Origin: Diphasiastrum complanatum
Taxonomy: Eukaryota > Streptophyta > Lycopodiopsida > Lycopodiales > Lycopodiaceae
Direction of reading: 5' to 3'
Assembly: GCA_029204225.1 (NCBI GenBank)
Contig: CM055110.1
Location: 32,730,240-32,794,239 of the forward strand
Length of the DNA: 64,000 nucleotides
In this document: one piece after another, positions 21,233-31,591 of the stretch
Numbering within the stretch: position 1 is the stretch's first letter
Layout: every line of letters starts with the position of its first letter
Translations under genes and position numbers: made by a program
Notes under the pieces: generated by a model
Told to the model about the DNA's origin: nothing
The model's input: the letters and a program-made list of their open reading frames with translations, nothing else
Databases searched by the model: none

Positions 21233-21531
21233 TATATTGTCAAATGATTCATACTATACTGAGCATGCTTCCTCGGACAGCGAACAATATTTATGATAAA
21301 AAACCATGAAAACACAAGTGTGATCCCTCGTTGATCCATCACTAGACAATGGATCAACACCATCATATTTATCACTCAAAAAAGGTTGATATCATTCATA
21401 TAATGAAAGAGATGAAGGCGAAGATATGAAATGAGCAAAACCATATACCGTAAAGTAGAAAAGGATGACTTCAAGCCAGGTAGGGCGCATTCTCTGTCAT
21501 GAGTGGATTTCCAAACCTTCTCCCCACCGCA
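21233..21531 (-). repeat. Downstream pLTR of the Penelope-like element
   Basis: This repeat matches 23429-23734 from TATATTGTCAAATGATT through to CCAAACCTTCTCC and ACCGCAT, with scattered differences. In element sense it begins right after the RT motif C block. It contains short hairpins of the form CATCRCTRGACARYG. Confidence 0.82.
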
Positions 21532-23170
21532 TCATAGGCTATTAATGAAGCTAATGTCATCAATGTATCTAAAAGAGTGACAAAAGTCACTCATACCTGT
21601 TCTGAGCCCTAACTTGGCTAGTCTCTTAATAAATTGAGCTTCAAAGAACACAAGACACCAGTTACACCATGTAGGTGAGCATGAAAAACCCATTGGTATA
21701 CCATGAATCTGTCTCCAAGTTTTGTTTCCTAGTCTGACAATACAATTGTCTATTAAGAAGGCATTCCCACAATCATAAGAAGTCTTTATCGATATTGTAC
21801 CATCCCTCAGACTTTTTATTAGCCCATGACCACTTAAAGACTTCTCTTTCCTATTCTCACTTGAAACTCAGAAGCATCTTATTAGAATGTTTGAAAGCAT
21901 AAGTAACGGATTTATTCATGATAGTATTCAACCCATTAGTGCCTTCTAAAGGTATGTTTTCATAGCATTTAGAAATATTCGCAACCCATACATTGGTAAT
22001 CTTTGATTGTAGATTGAGATAAAAATCAATAGAGGACTCGCATTGCCAAAATAAGCATGTATCCACATTTAGGATACCCTTGTATGTTTTCGCCTTAAGG
22101 CCTGCCCCTTCCTTGAGGAACGGTGACAACATACCAAGAGCTCCTGTTAGGAATTTTGCGAGTCTAGTAAAGCAACAATCATGCGCATTGGTGATCCACC
22201 TAAAAGATTCCTTGTGGGCTTTGTAAGTACATAGTAAATTCGACAAAGAGTCGTTCCCCAAGAAGATGTTGCGTAAAAAACCGATTAGTTTTTCCATTAC
22301 TTATGTGATAGTTTCCGTAACTGAGTTTTCTTGATCATTAGGAAAGGGGCTGAAGTTAGGACTGTTAAGTCTATCTAGGGCAAGCTTCCGTACAAGGAAT
22401 TTACATATAAAACTAGGATTGTGTTGTGCCTTGTCAATGCCATTGATGTAGAGCAAATTTGTGAGCCATTGTCTTTCATTTTTAGTAGTTTGTATTTTTG
22501 CAGTTGTGTCCTTATTGCCATATAGCCAAGTTCTTTTTTTGATATTTTCTACGGCAATGTTTTTACAAAAAGTCGCATGCTCCCTTATTGTTGTGTGTGG
22601 GCAAGAGTTTGATTAGTTTGAACCATCCATCATAAAGTTCAGAAGCCACCTCATTAACATTATTCTTTCTCAAAGTAATATGATTGAGACACATTTCTAA
22701 AGATTTACGTAAAATAGGGCTTTTAACAATATTGTTATTTATAGAAATGATATGCCCAAAATTTTCATCAACAAAGTTCTTCAATCTATTAAGAGATAAG
22801 CATTCACAAGTATGCAAGTTTTCTATGTCAAAATCACAAAAAACATCAAAGGGAAAATGCCAAACACTTTTGACACTTGGTAGGTATGTCCAACTGAACG
22901 TAATATCATGAAAGCATTCATCTACAACACCGAATAGTCTGAATAAAACATGAGTGTAAAAAGTCTTCACATGGATTGCTTCAAAAACTCTATTGCGGTA
23001 GCATAAATGTAAAAAAGAGCTCCCTGAATCACTGCTAGTAGTCAGTTGAAGATGTCCTGTCGCCGAGAAACTGACTTCTCTCCTTTTTGTCCTTTTTCCA
23101 TCCTGCACATCAATTATTCTCGGTAGAAATTCAGCCTTTTGATAGGTAGGTCGCTCTTTGCACTACTTTG
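21532..23170 (-). pseudogene. Penelope-like reverse transcriptase, decayed
   Basis: This is reverse transcriptase of the Penelope/telomerase lineage. In minus-strand order the sequence reads TYQKAEFLPRIIDVQDGKR, a long N-terminal region, LPTHNNKGACDF, a one-base excess in a T run near 22571, and NERQWLTNLLYINGID. After a TAA near 22299 it reads TYKAHKESFRWI, LAKFLTGALGMLSPFLK and NISKCYENIPLEG (RT motif A, whose usual catalytic Asp is Asn here). After further stops near 21850 it reads QIHGIPMGFSCSPTW (motif B) and FRYIDDISFIN (motif C, YIDD at 21556-21567). The ORF then meets the pLTR, so the thumb and any endonuclease are missing. The motif series is convincing; the exact PLE subgroup is not determined. 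Confidence 0.8.
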
Positions 23171-23428
23171 TCCTTCCTTTCCAGTGAACCGTCTTTTCTT
23201 TCCTGTCCCTCACCCTGATACAATTGAGTTTGGATTGTTGAGCTTAAAATTGCCCATTCTTTTGCTTGTGTTCTGAAAGTATTTATCATGGAGTGTGAAA
23301 AAGCTTGGTCATTTCAGAAGGCATTCTATCTCATGTATGTTTTCAGCATCTCCCAGGTATATTGTCAAACACGTATGTATTTTCATGTACTATCTGAAAA
23401 CATATGCTGAAAACACATTCTGTCTCAC

Positions 23429-23734
23429 ATATATTGTCAAATGATTCCTACTATACTGAGCATGCTTCCTCACTGGTCCATCGCTAGACAACGAACAATA
23501 TTTATGATAAAAAAGCCATGAAAACATAAGTGTGATCCATCCCTGGATAGTGGACCAACACTATCATATTTATCACTAAAAAAAGGTTGATATCATTCAT
23601 ATATTGTAAAGAGATGAAGGCAAAGATATGAAATGAGCAAAACCACAAATCGTCAAGCAGAAAAGGATGACTTCAAGCTAGGTAGGGCACATTATCTGTC
23701 ATCAATGGATTTCCAAACCTTCTCCGCACCGCAT
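23429..23734 (-). repeat. Upstream pLTR of the Penelope-like element
   Basis: This is the second copy of the direct repeat. The boundary with the upstream sequence falls at the same base (ACCGCAT) as in the downstream copy, which supports a defined terminal sequence. Confidence 0.82.
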
Positions 23735-23938
23735 AGTAGGGAAAACTCCTTCGAAGACAACTGATATATAGTGATTCCGGAGGAAGCTTCTTGGAAGAGC
23801 CCTTTTAACCAAATTTGGTGGAAAACTATTTTTTGAAAAGTGCAATAAATGGTTGGGTTGGGAAAAACAGTTTAGGACCCTCAAATTGGATATATTTTTC
23901 GTGACTTGACCAAGGGTAAGATAAAGAAGAGTCCATGA

Positions 23939-24194
<256 letters not shown>

Positions 24195-24199
24195 GTTTA

Positions 24200-25730
24200 G
24201 TTCCAAACATTACTATGACATTAATCAACTGTCCTCAAGGACAAGTTTTTGTGCACACCCCCATCTCTTGTAGTCGAAGGAGACAAACTTGAGCTAAACT
24301 CAATGTTGGACAATAAGTATGAATCAAATTTGCCTTTCAAAGCAACGCAGACCAAAATTGACTTTTCTGATATGTACACATCATACTCCAACTGTTGCGG
24401 GTGATCTACGTCAAGTTTTAGCTACATGGAGTGATTTCTCAATGGGCTAAGCCGAGTGACAAGTGATTGGTACCAAAATCAAGCCATTTTAAATGTCTTG
24501 AAGTCAAAATTCTGCTAATTTCATCACTCAGTGGACAATCATGAGTGATGAAGGCCAAAAATCCAACTATCTTGAATGCTAAGTAGCAACATCGGGCTAT
24601 CTCATGTGATAGGAATCAAATTCTATCAACAAGTCGTGGAACGCGATCAATTTGGATATACTAAACTTGATGCTGGACAATAAGGATGGATCGATGAGCC
24701 ATGTAAAGTAACATGGACCAAAATTGACTTTTCTTATATGTATACATCATACTCAAACTGCCACGGGTTGTTGACATCAAATTCAAGCCATCTTGTACGA
24801 GACAATTCCATCTGTAAGGGTCAAAACGTATTGTCCCAAACTTTAGATTGATCAAGTCTAGTCACTCAATCACTTTGATTACTTCAACATCAAATCTAAA
24901 GTTATCTTGTGTGATGGGAGGTCCGAAGTCGACAAATCTTGATATACTGGACTTGAAATTGGTTGAGTCTAATCATTTGATCAGCCATGTCAATTGATAA
25001 GCACCAAAATCACATGTTAGGCATCTAATTTGATATATGTTGAGTGATAGGCACCAACAAATACAATCATTCAATGTCTTTAAGTCAAAATTCAAGTAAT
25101 AAGCACCAAAATCACATGCTAGGCATTGAATTTGAGCTATTTGAGTGATAGGTACCAAATTCGAGTGACAAGGGCCAAAATGGCGCTATTTACTTTGATA
25201 GACATCTAGTTTGAGCTATCTCATGTGATGTTGGTCAATTATGATCACTCAATGAGCTATTTGAAGTGATAGACACCAAGATCAATTTGTCTCGCATGTA
25301 AGCATCGAATTCAAGTGACTTGAATGTTCTAAACTCATGATTCCACTAACTTGATCTCTCAATGGACTAGCTATAATAAGGGCCAATATTGCAGTATTTC
25401 AAGTTGTCTATATTTTGAGATATATCATGTGGTCCCTTGTCTATTCCATTGATAAGGGATAAAAAAATTATCCATGCACAATGAATTCCAGTTATCTCTT
25501 GTGATAGGGATAAATTTCATTGACAAGGGGTTGAAGTCGATCTATCTTAATGTCCTAGACTTGGCATTGGGTGACAAGCTGCAAAATCGCACGTTAGGCA
25601 TCAAATTTTGGCTTTCCTGAGTGATAGGCACCAAATTTGATCTATTTGAGTTTTGTAAGCTCAACCTAAATCGGAGTCGGTCACTCTATTTTGCAACGTG
25701 GAGTGACAAGTGCCAAAATGGGATTGTTTA
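24200..25730. repeat. Degenerate satellite array, left part
   Basis: The sequence is built from variants of modules such as TTTGAGCTATCTCAAGTGAT, GATAGGCACCAAATTTGA, CACTCAATGGGCAATCTTGA and TGAGCCATGT. Larger spacings recur, for example about 362 bp between the CAATAAG...GACTTTTCT blocks near 24310 and 24672. Similarity between units is low, so the array is old. It continues beyond element A at 31592. Confidence 0.8.
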
Positions 25731-26383
25731 TGTGAAAAACTCAGATCCAAAAGATGCTAAAGTTTCATAAAGATCTTGGCCATGGAAGTTATGCACATCT
25801 AGATTGAAAAAATGATAGAAATTGTGATGTTAAGCATACTAAACATCAACTAAACATCAAAATCTGATCATAAGCTTCCACAAACAGAAACTTGCTGTCC
25901 CTGTCCGTACTTCAGAGCCTACAACCTGCATTTCACACGTGTGAAGCCATAGCAACAAAGAAATCACAATTCTAGTGGCTAGAATGCAAGATATGAACAA
26001 AAAAGTGAGAGAGAAGAAGATGGACCTTCAAAGAGCATAACATTCATTCAATAGAATGAAAATGAGATGTGTACATACTCGTGGAGATGGCTATTTATAG
26101 CAGCCATAGTGCCTCTTGGCCACTTGTCTTATGATAGGCTAAAATTGGGGTCCAATAGGATTCACCCATATACCTAGAAATTTGGTCAAATAGGAATGCA
26201 CCAAATTATGAGCCAATAGAAGAGCTCCACACTCGACCTCCTCTAATTAATGTGACCTCAAAAGTAGTGTACACATACTTTGGGCCTCTACATACATGTA
26301 TGAACCTATCTCTAACTTTTATTTGGCCATAGGCCTACAAAATCTCAAGTTAGGAAAATACTACTAGTTGACAATTTTTCACA
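25731..26383 (-). repeat. 3' LTR of element A
   Basis: The 653-bp LTR starts TGTGAAAAAC and ends TTTTTCACA in plus-strand coordinates. It holds the palindrome TTCACACGTGTGAA (25932-25945) and, on the minus strand, CTATAAATAG (26091-26100). The stop codon of the polyprotein lies inside it. Confidence 0.98.
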
Positions 26384-29300
26384 CTCCCTCTTCAACTAGT
26401 TTTAGCATAGATTTAGAAAGTACACCAAGACTTGTTCTATGCTTGAAAAATAAGTCCTTTCCCAATGCTTTGGTAAAGATATCAGCCACACATTCCTTTG
26501 ATGGGACATGTTCAAGCTTGATCTCTTTTGCCAACACTTGTTCTCTCACAAAATGGTAAGCCACCTCGATATGTTTGCTCCTTGCATGGAAAACCGGATT
26601 GCTTGCTAGACTTTGGGCTGAAAGGTTGTCACAAAAGATGATTGGACTCTCTGAAAAATCCAGCAAATGAAGCTCCATAATCATCCTCTTGATCCACACC
26701 ATCTCCTTTGTGCATGATGTCAAAGCTTTGTACTCGGCCTCACTAGAAGAAAGTGATATAGTTGCTTGTTTCTTCGACATCCATGAGATAGCTCCATCAC
26801 CTATGAAAATAGCATGTGCATTTATGGATTTTCTATCCATAAGGTCTCCTGCAAAATCTGAATCTGAAAAACCAAATAAGTTAGGTGATGAGCCTCTATA
26901 AACAATGCCAAAATCTTTTGTTCCCGAGATGTATCTCAAGATCCTCTTTCCTAGTTTCCAATGTTCTATGCTAGGATCTTGCATGAATTGGCTTAATCTA
27001 CCAACACAATAAGATAAATCAGGTCTTGTGATGGTTAGATATATAAGAGAACCTATTAGCTTCCTATAGAGAGTAATGTCCTCGAAGGATCTTTCATTAC
27101 CTCTTATAGTTAGCTTTACATGTGATTCCATAGGTGTATCAATAGGATTTGCATCTACCATATGAAATCTATTGAGAATAGAAATAGCATACTTCTCTTG
27201 TGAAATAAAAGTGATTTGAGAAGTTCTAATTACTTCTATTCCTAAGATATAGCTCAAAAGACCAAGATCATGCACTTCAAATTCCTTTTTTAGTGCTTTC
27301 TTGATATCTTCTATATCTTCCTTGTTCCCTCCACTTAAAATAATGTCATCCACATAAATTAGAAGGATTGTAACATCATTAGCACTAATTCTAAAGTAAA
27401 GTGAATGATCATACTCACTCATAGTGAAGTTTTGAGAAAGTAGAAAAGAGTTAAGCCTAGCATACCAACTCCTTGGTGCTTGCTTAAGACCATACAAACT
27501 TTTTTGTAGAAAACACACATGATTAGGCTTGCTATGAGAAACATAGCTCTCGGGTTGCTCCATGTAGACTTCCTCTTCAAGATCACCATTCAAGAAAGCA
27601 TTAGAAATGTCTAATTGCCAAAGATCCCATCCATAAAGAGTTGCAAGGGAAATGATTACTCTTATGCTCACCATCTTTGCCACGGGTGCAAAGGTTTCCT
27701 CATAGTCAATGCCATGCTCTTGAGCATAACCTTTAGCCACCAACCTTGCCTTCAACTTGTTGATAGATCCATCTTGATTTGTCTTTACCTTGAAGATCCA
27801 TTTGCATCCAATTGCACTTTTGCCCTTTGGAAGCTCCACTAATCTCCATGTGTTGTTCTTCATAAGTGCTTCAAACTCAAGATCCATTGCTTGGATCCAT
27901 TCCTCTTCTTGCCTTGCTTCATCTACACATGAAGGTACATCAAAAGAAGTTAGGAAAGCATAGTTGGATCCATCCACCACTTGCTTACCTTTGCCATCAT
28001 AAGTGAGCCTTGAGGGTTTCACTTTATGCCTTGGAGTTCTCCTTGGAATTTGACTTGAAGAGGCTTCTTCAACATCCACATCCAATGTGTCATCAACTCC
28101 ATTGTCATCAAGCACATTAGTTGCAACAACACCATCATCACTTGAAACAACTTTTGGAATGTTACTTTCATCAAAAATGACATCCCTACTTGTGAACACT
28201 TTCTTGATTGAAGGAACATAAATCCTATATGCTTTGCTTACTTCACTATAACCAACAAAAATGCCCTTTCTTGAAGATGGATCCTCCTTAGTTCTATCAT
28301 CAAGAGTAATGTTGAAGTAGCAAATGCATCCAAAAGTTCTTAGAAACTTGACATTAGGCTTCGTACCAAACAAAGCTTCAAAAGGGGTTTTTCCTTCCAA
28401 TACAACACTTGGCCATCTATTGCATAGGAAATTTGCACACAACAAAGCATCACTCCAAAAAGGTTTAGGAAGATTAGCATTCAATCTCATTGCCTTTGCA
28501 CTCTCACACAAGGTTCTATTCTTCCTCTCGGCCACTCCATTTTGTTGTGGTGTTCTTGGACATGTGTACTCCCTCTTGATCCCATGCTCATCGCAAAAGG
28601 CTTTGAATTTGTTAGAAATGTATTCACCACCATTGTCGCTCCTCAAGCATTTGATTTTGGTTGTAAATTGAGTCTCAATAGCAACTTTGAACTTGACAAA
28701 CACATCAAACACCTCATCCTTGCTCTTTAGTAGATAAACCCAACAAAATCTACTAAAATCATCAATGAAAGTTACATACATCTTAGCACCTCCATTGCTA
28801 ATTGTAGTAACACCATGAATATCCGAATGCAAGAGAGAAAAAGGCATCTTAGATCTAGATATAGATCTAGTATATGGCAATCTATGTGATTTAGACAAAG
28901 CACATTCTTCACAAACATGATTCAAGCAAGTAAGAGACTTGGGAAGTCCCCTTACTACCTCCTTTTTGGCTATTACCTCCAAGGCCTTGTAGTTGAGATG
29001 TCCCATCCTTTTATGCCATACCTCTTGAATTGACATTTGTTCATTTGCCATGCATCCAACTTGGTTAGCAACAACACATGCATCAAGCTTGAACAATTTC
29101 CCTTGCCTTTTCCCTTTTGCAATGATACTACACCCCTTTTTGATCAAGCAAGCATCACCATCAAACTCAACTTTGAATCCTTTGTCAAGCATTTGGCTTA
29201 CACTAAGTAAGTTCTTGGTAATGGATGGAATGAGCAAAACATCTTTCAATTCTATATTCCTATTTGTAGAAAGTGAAATAGGAATTGTGCCAATCCCCTT

Positions 29301-30329
29301 GATTGCACACTCACCATCATTTGCGGTATAGATTACCTTCCTATCACCATCAAATGCCATTAAAGATGAAAAATACTCTTTATGATATGTCATATGAGAA
29401 GTGGCTCCACTATCAATCCACCAAGGATCAATGTCTCCATGATTAGCCAACAAGCAAGATGACATAACAAAAGCATCATTTGAAAGAAGCTCATCCCCAC
29501 CCTCATCAATAGTTAGATTGGTTTGCTTTTCCCCTTGATCCCTCTTTTTCTTAAAACAATCACTAGCAAAATGCCCTTTGACTCCACAATAGAAACATTT
29601 TAGCTTAGATCTATCCTTCTTTTTGCCAAAAGTAGAGTGCTCACCTTGGTCTTGCCCTTTAGACCAATTGCTTTTACCTTTGCCCTTGAACTTGCCTTTA
29701 GAGAACATTGCCTCCTCTTCTCCTCCTTGAGATGTAGAAGATGCTCCCACTCTTGCTTGCAACCTGAATTCTTCAGCCAACAAGACCTCTTGCAAGTCTC
29801 CAACACTTGGTAAACATTTTTGGATAGCATAACTTTGAACAAGATTAGCATGATCATCCAACAAGCCATTGAGAATCACTTGAACAAGCTCCTCATTATT
29901 TATGCCATCATTAATGCATGCTAACTCATCATTCAATGCTTTAACTCTCAAAACAAAAGCATGTCCATTCTCACTCTTCTTTTGCATACAAGAAAAGATT
30001 TGCCTTCTTAAAGTCAACACTCTAGAAGTAGACTTGGATTCATAAACCTTCTTCAAGGCTTCCCAAGCTTCACTAGATGATGTGCACTTACCAACCTCTT
30101 TGATAAGCTCATTTGTCACATTCATCTTGATCATGTGAAGGGCTTTCTTTGCCCTCTTGTCATACCTCAATTGTTCTTGAGGTGCCAAAGGTCTCTCCTC
30201 CACACCTACAACAATATCCATCAACTCATTCATCTCAAGCAAAGACTCCATCCTTACTTTCCAAGTAGAATAGTTGAGGGAGGTAAGCCTATCATTGCTT
30301 TCCAACATGTAGCCTCCATTTGTAGCCAT
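26379..30329 (-). CDS. Copia Gag-Pol polyprotein of element A, intact
   Basis: This single 1316-residue ORF encodes all copia functions. Gag occupies the N-terminus (SNDRLTSLNYSTWKVRMESL), with the zinc knuckle CFYCGVKGHFASDC at 245-258. Protease follows with IDSGATSH (Asp306). The pre-integrase zinc segment has its paired His (HKRMGH) and Cys (CEEC). The integrase core carries the triad Asp503 (HSDIHG), Asp565 (RSDNGGEY) and Glu601 (VAERKNRT). Reverse transcriptase has YVDD at 992-995, and RNase H has SDSDFAGD and SSSEAEYKAL. No stop or frameshift is present, so it could be active. The ATG at 30329 matches the MxxxGGYxxEsxxRLT start of the family. The stop codon lies three bases inside the 3' LTR, so the polypurine tract is translated. 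Gag and Pol share one frame, as is usual in copia. Confidence 0.97.
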   Translation of the reverse strand: MATNGGYMLESNDRLTSLNYSTWKVRMESLLEMNELMDIVVGVEERPLAPQEQLRYDKRAKKALHMIKMNVTNELIKEVGKCTSSSEAWEALKKVYESKSTSRVLTLRRQIFSCMQKKSENGHAFVLRVKALNDELACINDGINNEELVQVILNGLLDDHANLVQSYAIQKCLPSVGDLQEVLLAEEFRLQARVGASSTSQGGEEEAMFSKGKFKGKGKSNWSKGQDQGEHSTFGKKKDRSKLKCFYCGVKGHFASDCFKKKRDQGEKQTNLTIDEGGDELLSNDAFVMSSCLLANHGDIDPWWIDSGATSHMTYHKEYFSSLMAFDGDRKVIYTANDGECAIKGIGTIPISLSTNRNIELKDVLLIPSITKNLLSVSQMLDKGFKVEFDGDACLIKKGCSIIAKGKRQGKLFKLDACVVANQVGCMANEQMSIQEVWHKRMGHLNYKALEVIAKKEVVRGLPKSLTCLNHVCEECALSKSHRLPYTRSISRSKMPFSLLHSDIHGVTTISNGGAKMYVTFIDDFSRFCWVYLLKSKDEVFDVFVKFKVAIETQFTTKIKCLRSDNGGEYISNKFKAFCDEHGIKREYTCPRTPQQNGVAERKNRTLCESAKAMRLNANLPKPFWSDALLCANFLCNRWPSVVLEGKTPFEALFGTKPNVKFLRTFGCICYFNITLDDRTKEDPSSRKGIFVGYSEVSKAYRIYVPSIKKVFTSRDVIFDESNIPKVVSSDDGVVATNVLDDNGVDDTLDVDVEEASSSQIPRRTPRHKVKPSRLTYDGKGKQVVDGSNYAFLTSFDVPSCVDEARQEEEWIQAMDLEFEALMKNNTWRLVELPKGKSAIGCKWIFKVKTNQDGSINKLKARLVAKGYAQEHGIDYEETFAPVAKMVSIRVIISLATLYGWDLWQLDISNAFLNGDLEEEVYMEQPESYVSHSKPNHVCFLQKSLYGLKQAPRSWYARLNSFLLSQNFTMSEYDHSLYFRISANDVTILLIYVDDIILSGGNKEDIEDIKKALKKEFEVHDLGLLSYILGIEVIRTSQITFISQEKYAISILNRFHMVDANPIDTPMESHVKLTIRGNERSFEDITLYRKLIGSLIYLTITRPDLSYCVGRLSQFMQDPSIEHWKLGKRILRYISGTKDFGIVYRGSSPNLFGFSDSDFAGDLMDRKSINAHAIFIGDGAISWMSKKQATISLSSSEAEYKALTSCTKEMVWIKRMIMELHLLDFSESPIIFCDNLSAQSLASNPVFHARSKHIEVAYHFVREQVLAKEIKLEHVPSKECVADIFTKALGKDLFFKHRTSLGVLSKSMLKLVEEGV
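26384..26393 (-). other. Polypurine tract of element A
   Basis: The minus strand reads GAAGAGGGAG directly before the 3' LTR. It also encodes residues of the polyprotein C-terminus (EEG). Confidence 0.85.
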
Positions 30330-30926
30330 GTTGCAATGATTGATCTCTGATCTTTGACCTGTTCCAATGCACTAAGCACTCTCTTGAATCAACAAATGAA
30401 ACACAAGAAGAAATCACAAAGATTTGGAACCTAAAACCTTACTTTTTCTCTCTTTTCCTCACTTTTTCCTTAATTTTAGCCACTAGTTTTATGATTTCTT
30501 GATCAAACCAAGACCAAACCTCAATATACTTGCTTTTCCCTCACTCCTAAGATTGAAATACACTCTTGAATCATTCAGCAAACTGAAAATCAGAGGGTTA
30601 CATCAATTTTGAAGTTTTTGACATGAAGAAGCAAGAAATTGAATCAAAAAACTATATGCTAGAATGGAAAACTAATAGGATCTTGTTGGATCTTGCATCT
30701 CCCTCTTTCCAAAACAATTTTTGTCTCCTTATTCTGATAAGTACAGAGGGAATTCGCCCTACTTCAATTGAAATGCATACAAATGATGTTTTGATCACAA
30801 AGATCCAATTTCTACACATAAATCAACAAGATTTTTAGCTAGAAACTTGATTGGAATGCTACAAAAGCAAACTCGCCCACAAATCTCTTCTAAATCTGGC
30901 AAAACCTGCACATTTGGCCGCCTAAT
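30330..30926 (-). other. Untranslated leader of element A
   Basis: This is about 600 bp between primer-binding site and ATG. It is AT-rich and no convincing ORF is present. Confidence 0.75.
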
Positions 30927-30938
30927 GCTCTGATACCA
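30927..30938 (-). other. Primer-binding site of element A
   Basis: The minus strand reads TGGTATCAGAGC immediately next to the 5' LTR, matching initiator tRNA-Met. Confidence 0.95.
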
Positions 30939-31591
30939 TGTGAAAAACTCAGATCCAAAAGATGCTAAAGTTTCATAAAGATCTTGGCCATGGAAGTTAT
31001 GCACATCTAGATTGAAAAAATGATAGAAATTGTGATGTTAAGCATACTAAACATCAACTAAACATCAAAATCTGATCATAAGCTTCCACAAACAGAAACT
31101 TGCTGTCCCTGTCCGTACTTCAGAGCCTACAACCTGCATTTCACACGTGTGAAGCCATAGCAACAAAGAAATCACAATTCTAGTGGCTAGAATGCAAGAT
31201 ATGAACAAAAAAGTGAGAGAGAAGAAGATGGACCTTCAAAGAGCATAACATTCATTCAATAGAATGAAAATGAGATGTGTACATACTCGTGGAGATGGCT
31301 ATTTATAGCAGCCATAGTGCCTCTTGGCCACTTGTCTTATGATAGGCTAAAATTGGGGTCCAATAGGATTCACCCATATACCTAGAAATTTGGTCAAATA
31401 GGAATGCACCAAATTATGAGCCAATAGAAGAGCTCCACACTCGACCTCCTCTAATTAATGTGACCTCAAAAGTAGTGTACACATACTTTGGGCCTCTACA
31501 TACATGTATGAACCTATCTCTAACTTTTATTTGGCCATAGGCCTACAAAATCTCAAGTTAGGAAAATACTACTAGTTGACAATTTTTCACA
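30939..31591 (-). repeat. 5' LTR of element A
   Basis: This 653-bp LTR shows no difference from the left copy by eye. It would drive transcription towards lower coordinates. The G-box palindrome is at 31140-31153. Confidence 0.98.
31299..31308 (-). promoter_or_regulatory. TATA box in the 5' LTR of element A
   Basis: The minus strand reads CTATAAATAG, a canonical plant TATA box at a suitable place inside the 5' LTR. Confidence 0.65.

Larger units (their letters stand above)
21233..23734 (-). mobile_element. Penelope-like element with direct pseudo-LTRs
   Basis: A minus-strand reverse transcriptase relic lies between two direct repeats of about 300 bp (21233-21531 and 23429-23734). Direct pLTRs around one ORF are a known arrangement of Penelope-like elements, and the RT motifs are of the Penelope/telomerase type, not LTR or LINE type. 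I found no GIY-YIG endonuclease. Target-site duplications were not identified. The element is damaged (one frameshift and several stops) and so probably inactive. Confidence 0.72.
25731..31591 (-). mobile_element. Copia element A, complete and young
   Basis: This 5861-bp Ty1/copia element lies on the minus strand. Both LTRs are 653 bp and look identical by eye, the target-site duplication is GTTTA (25726-25730 and 31592-31596), and the primer-binding site, polypurine tract and a full Gag-Pol ORF are all intact. It sits inside the satellite array, which continues on both sides. Identical LTRs indicate a recent insertion, and the element has everything needed for autonomous movement. Confidence 0.98.

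Noticed and set aside
21233-21531. Hammerhead ribozyme in the Penelope pLTR
   Set aside because: The conserved CTGANGA and GAAA cores were looked for on both strands and not found in a suitable arrangement.
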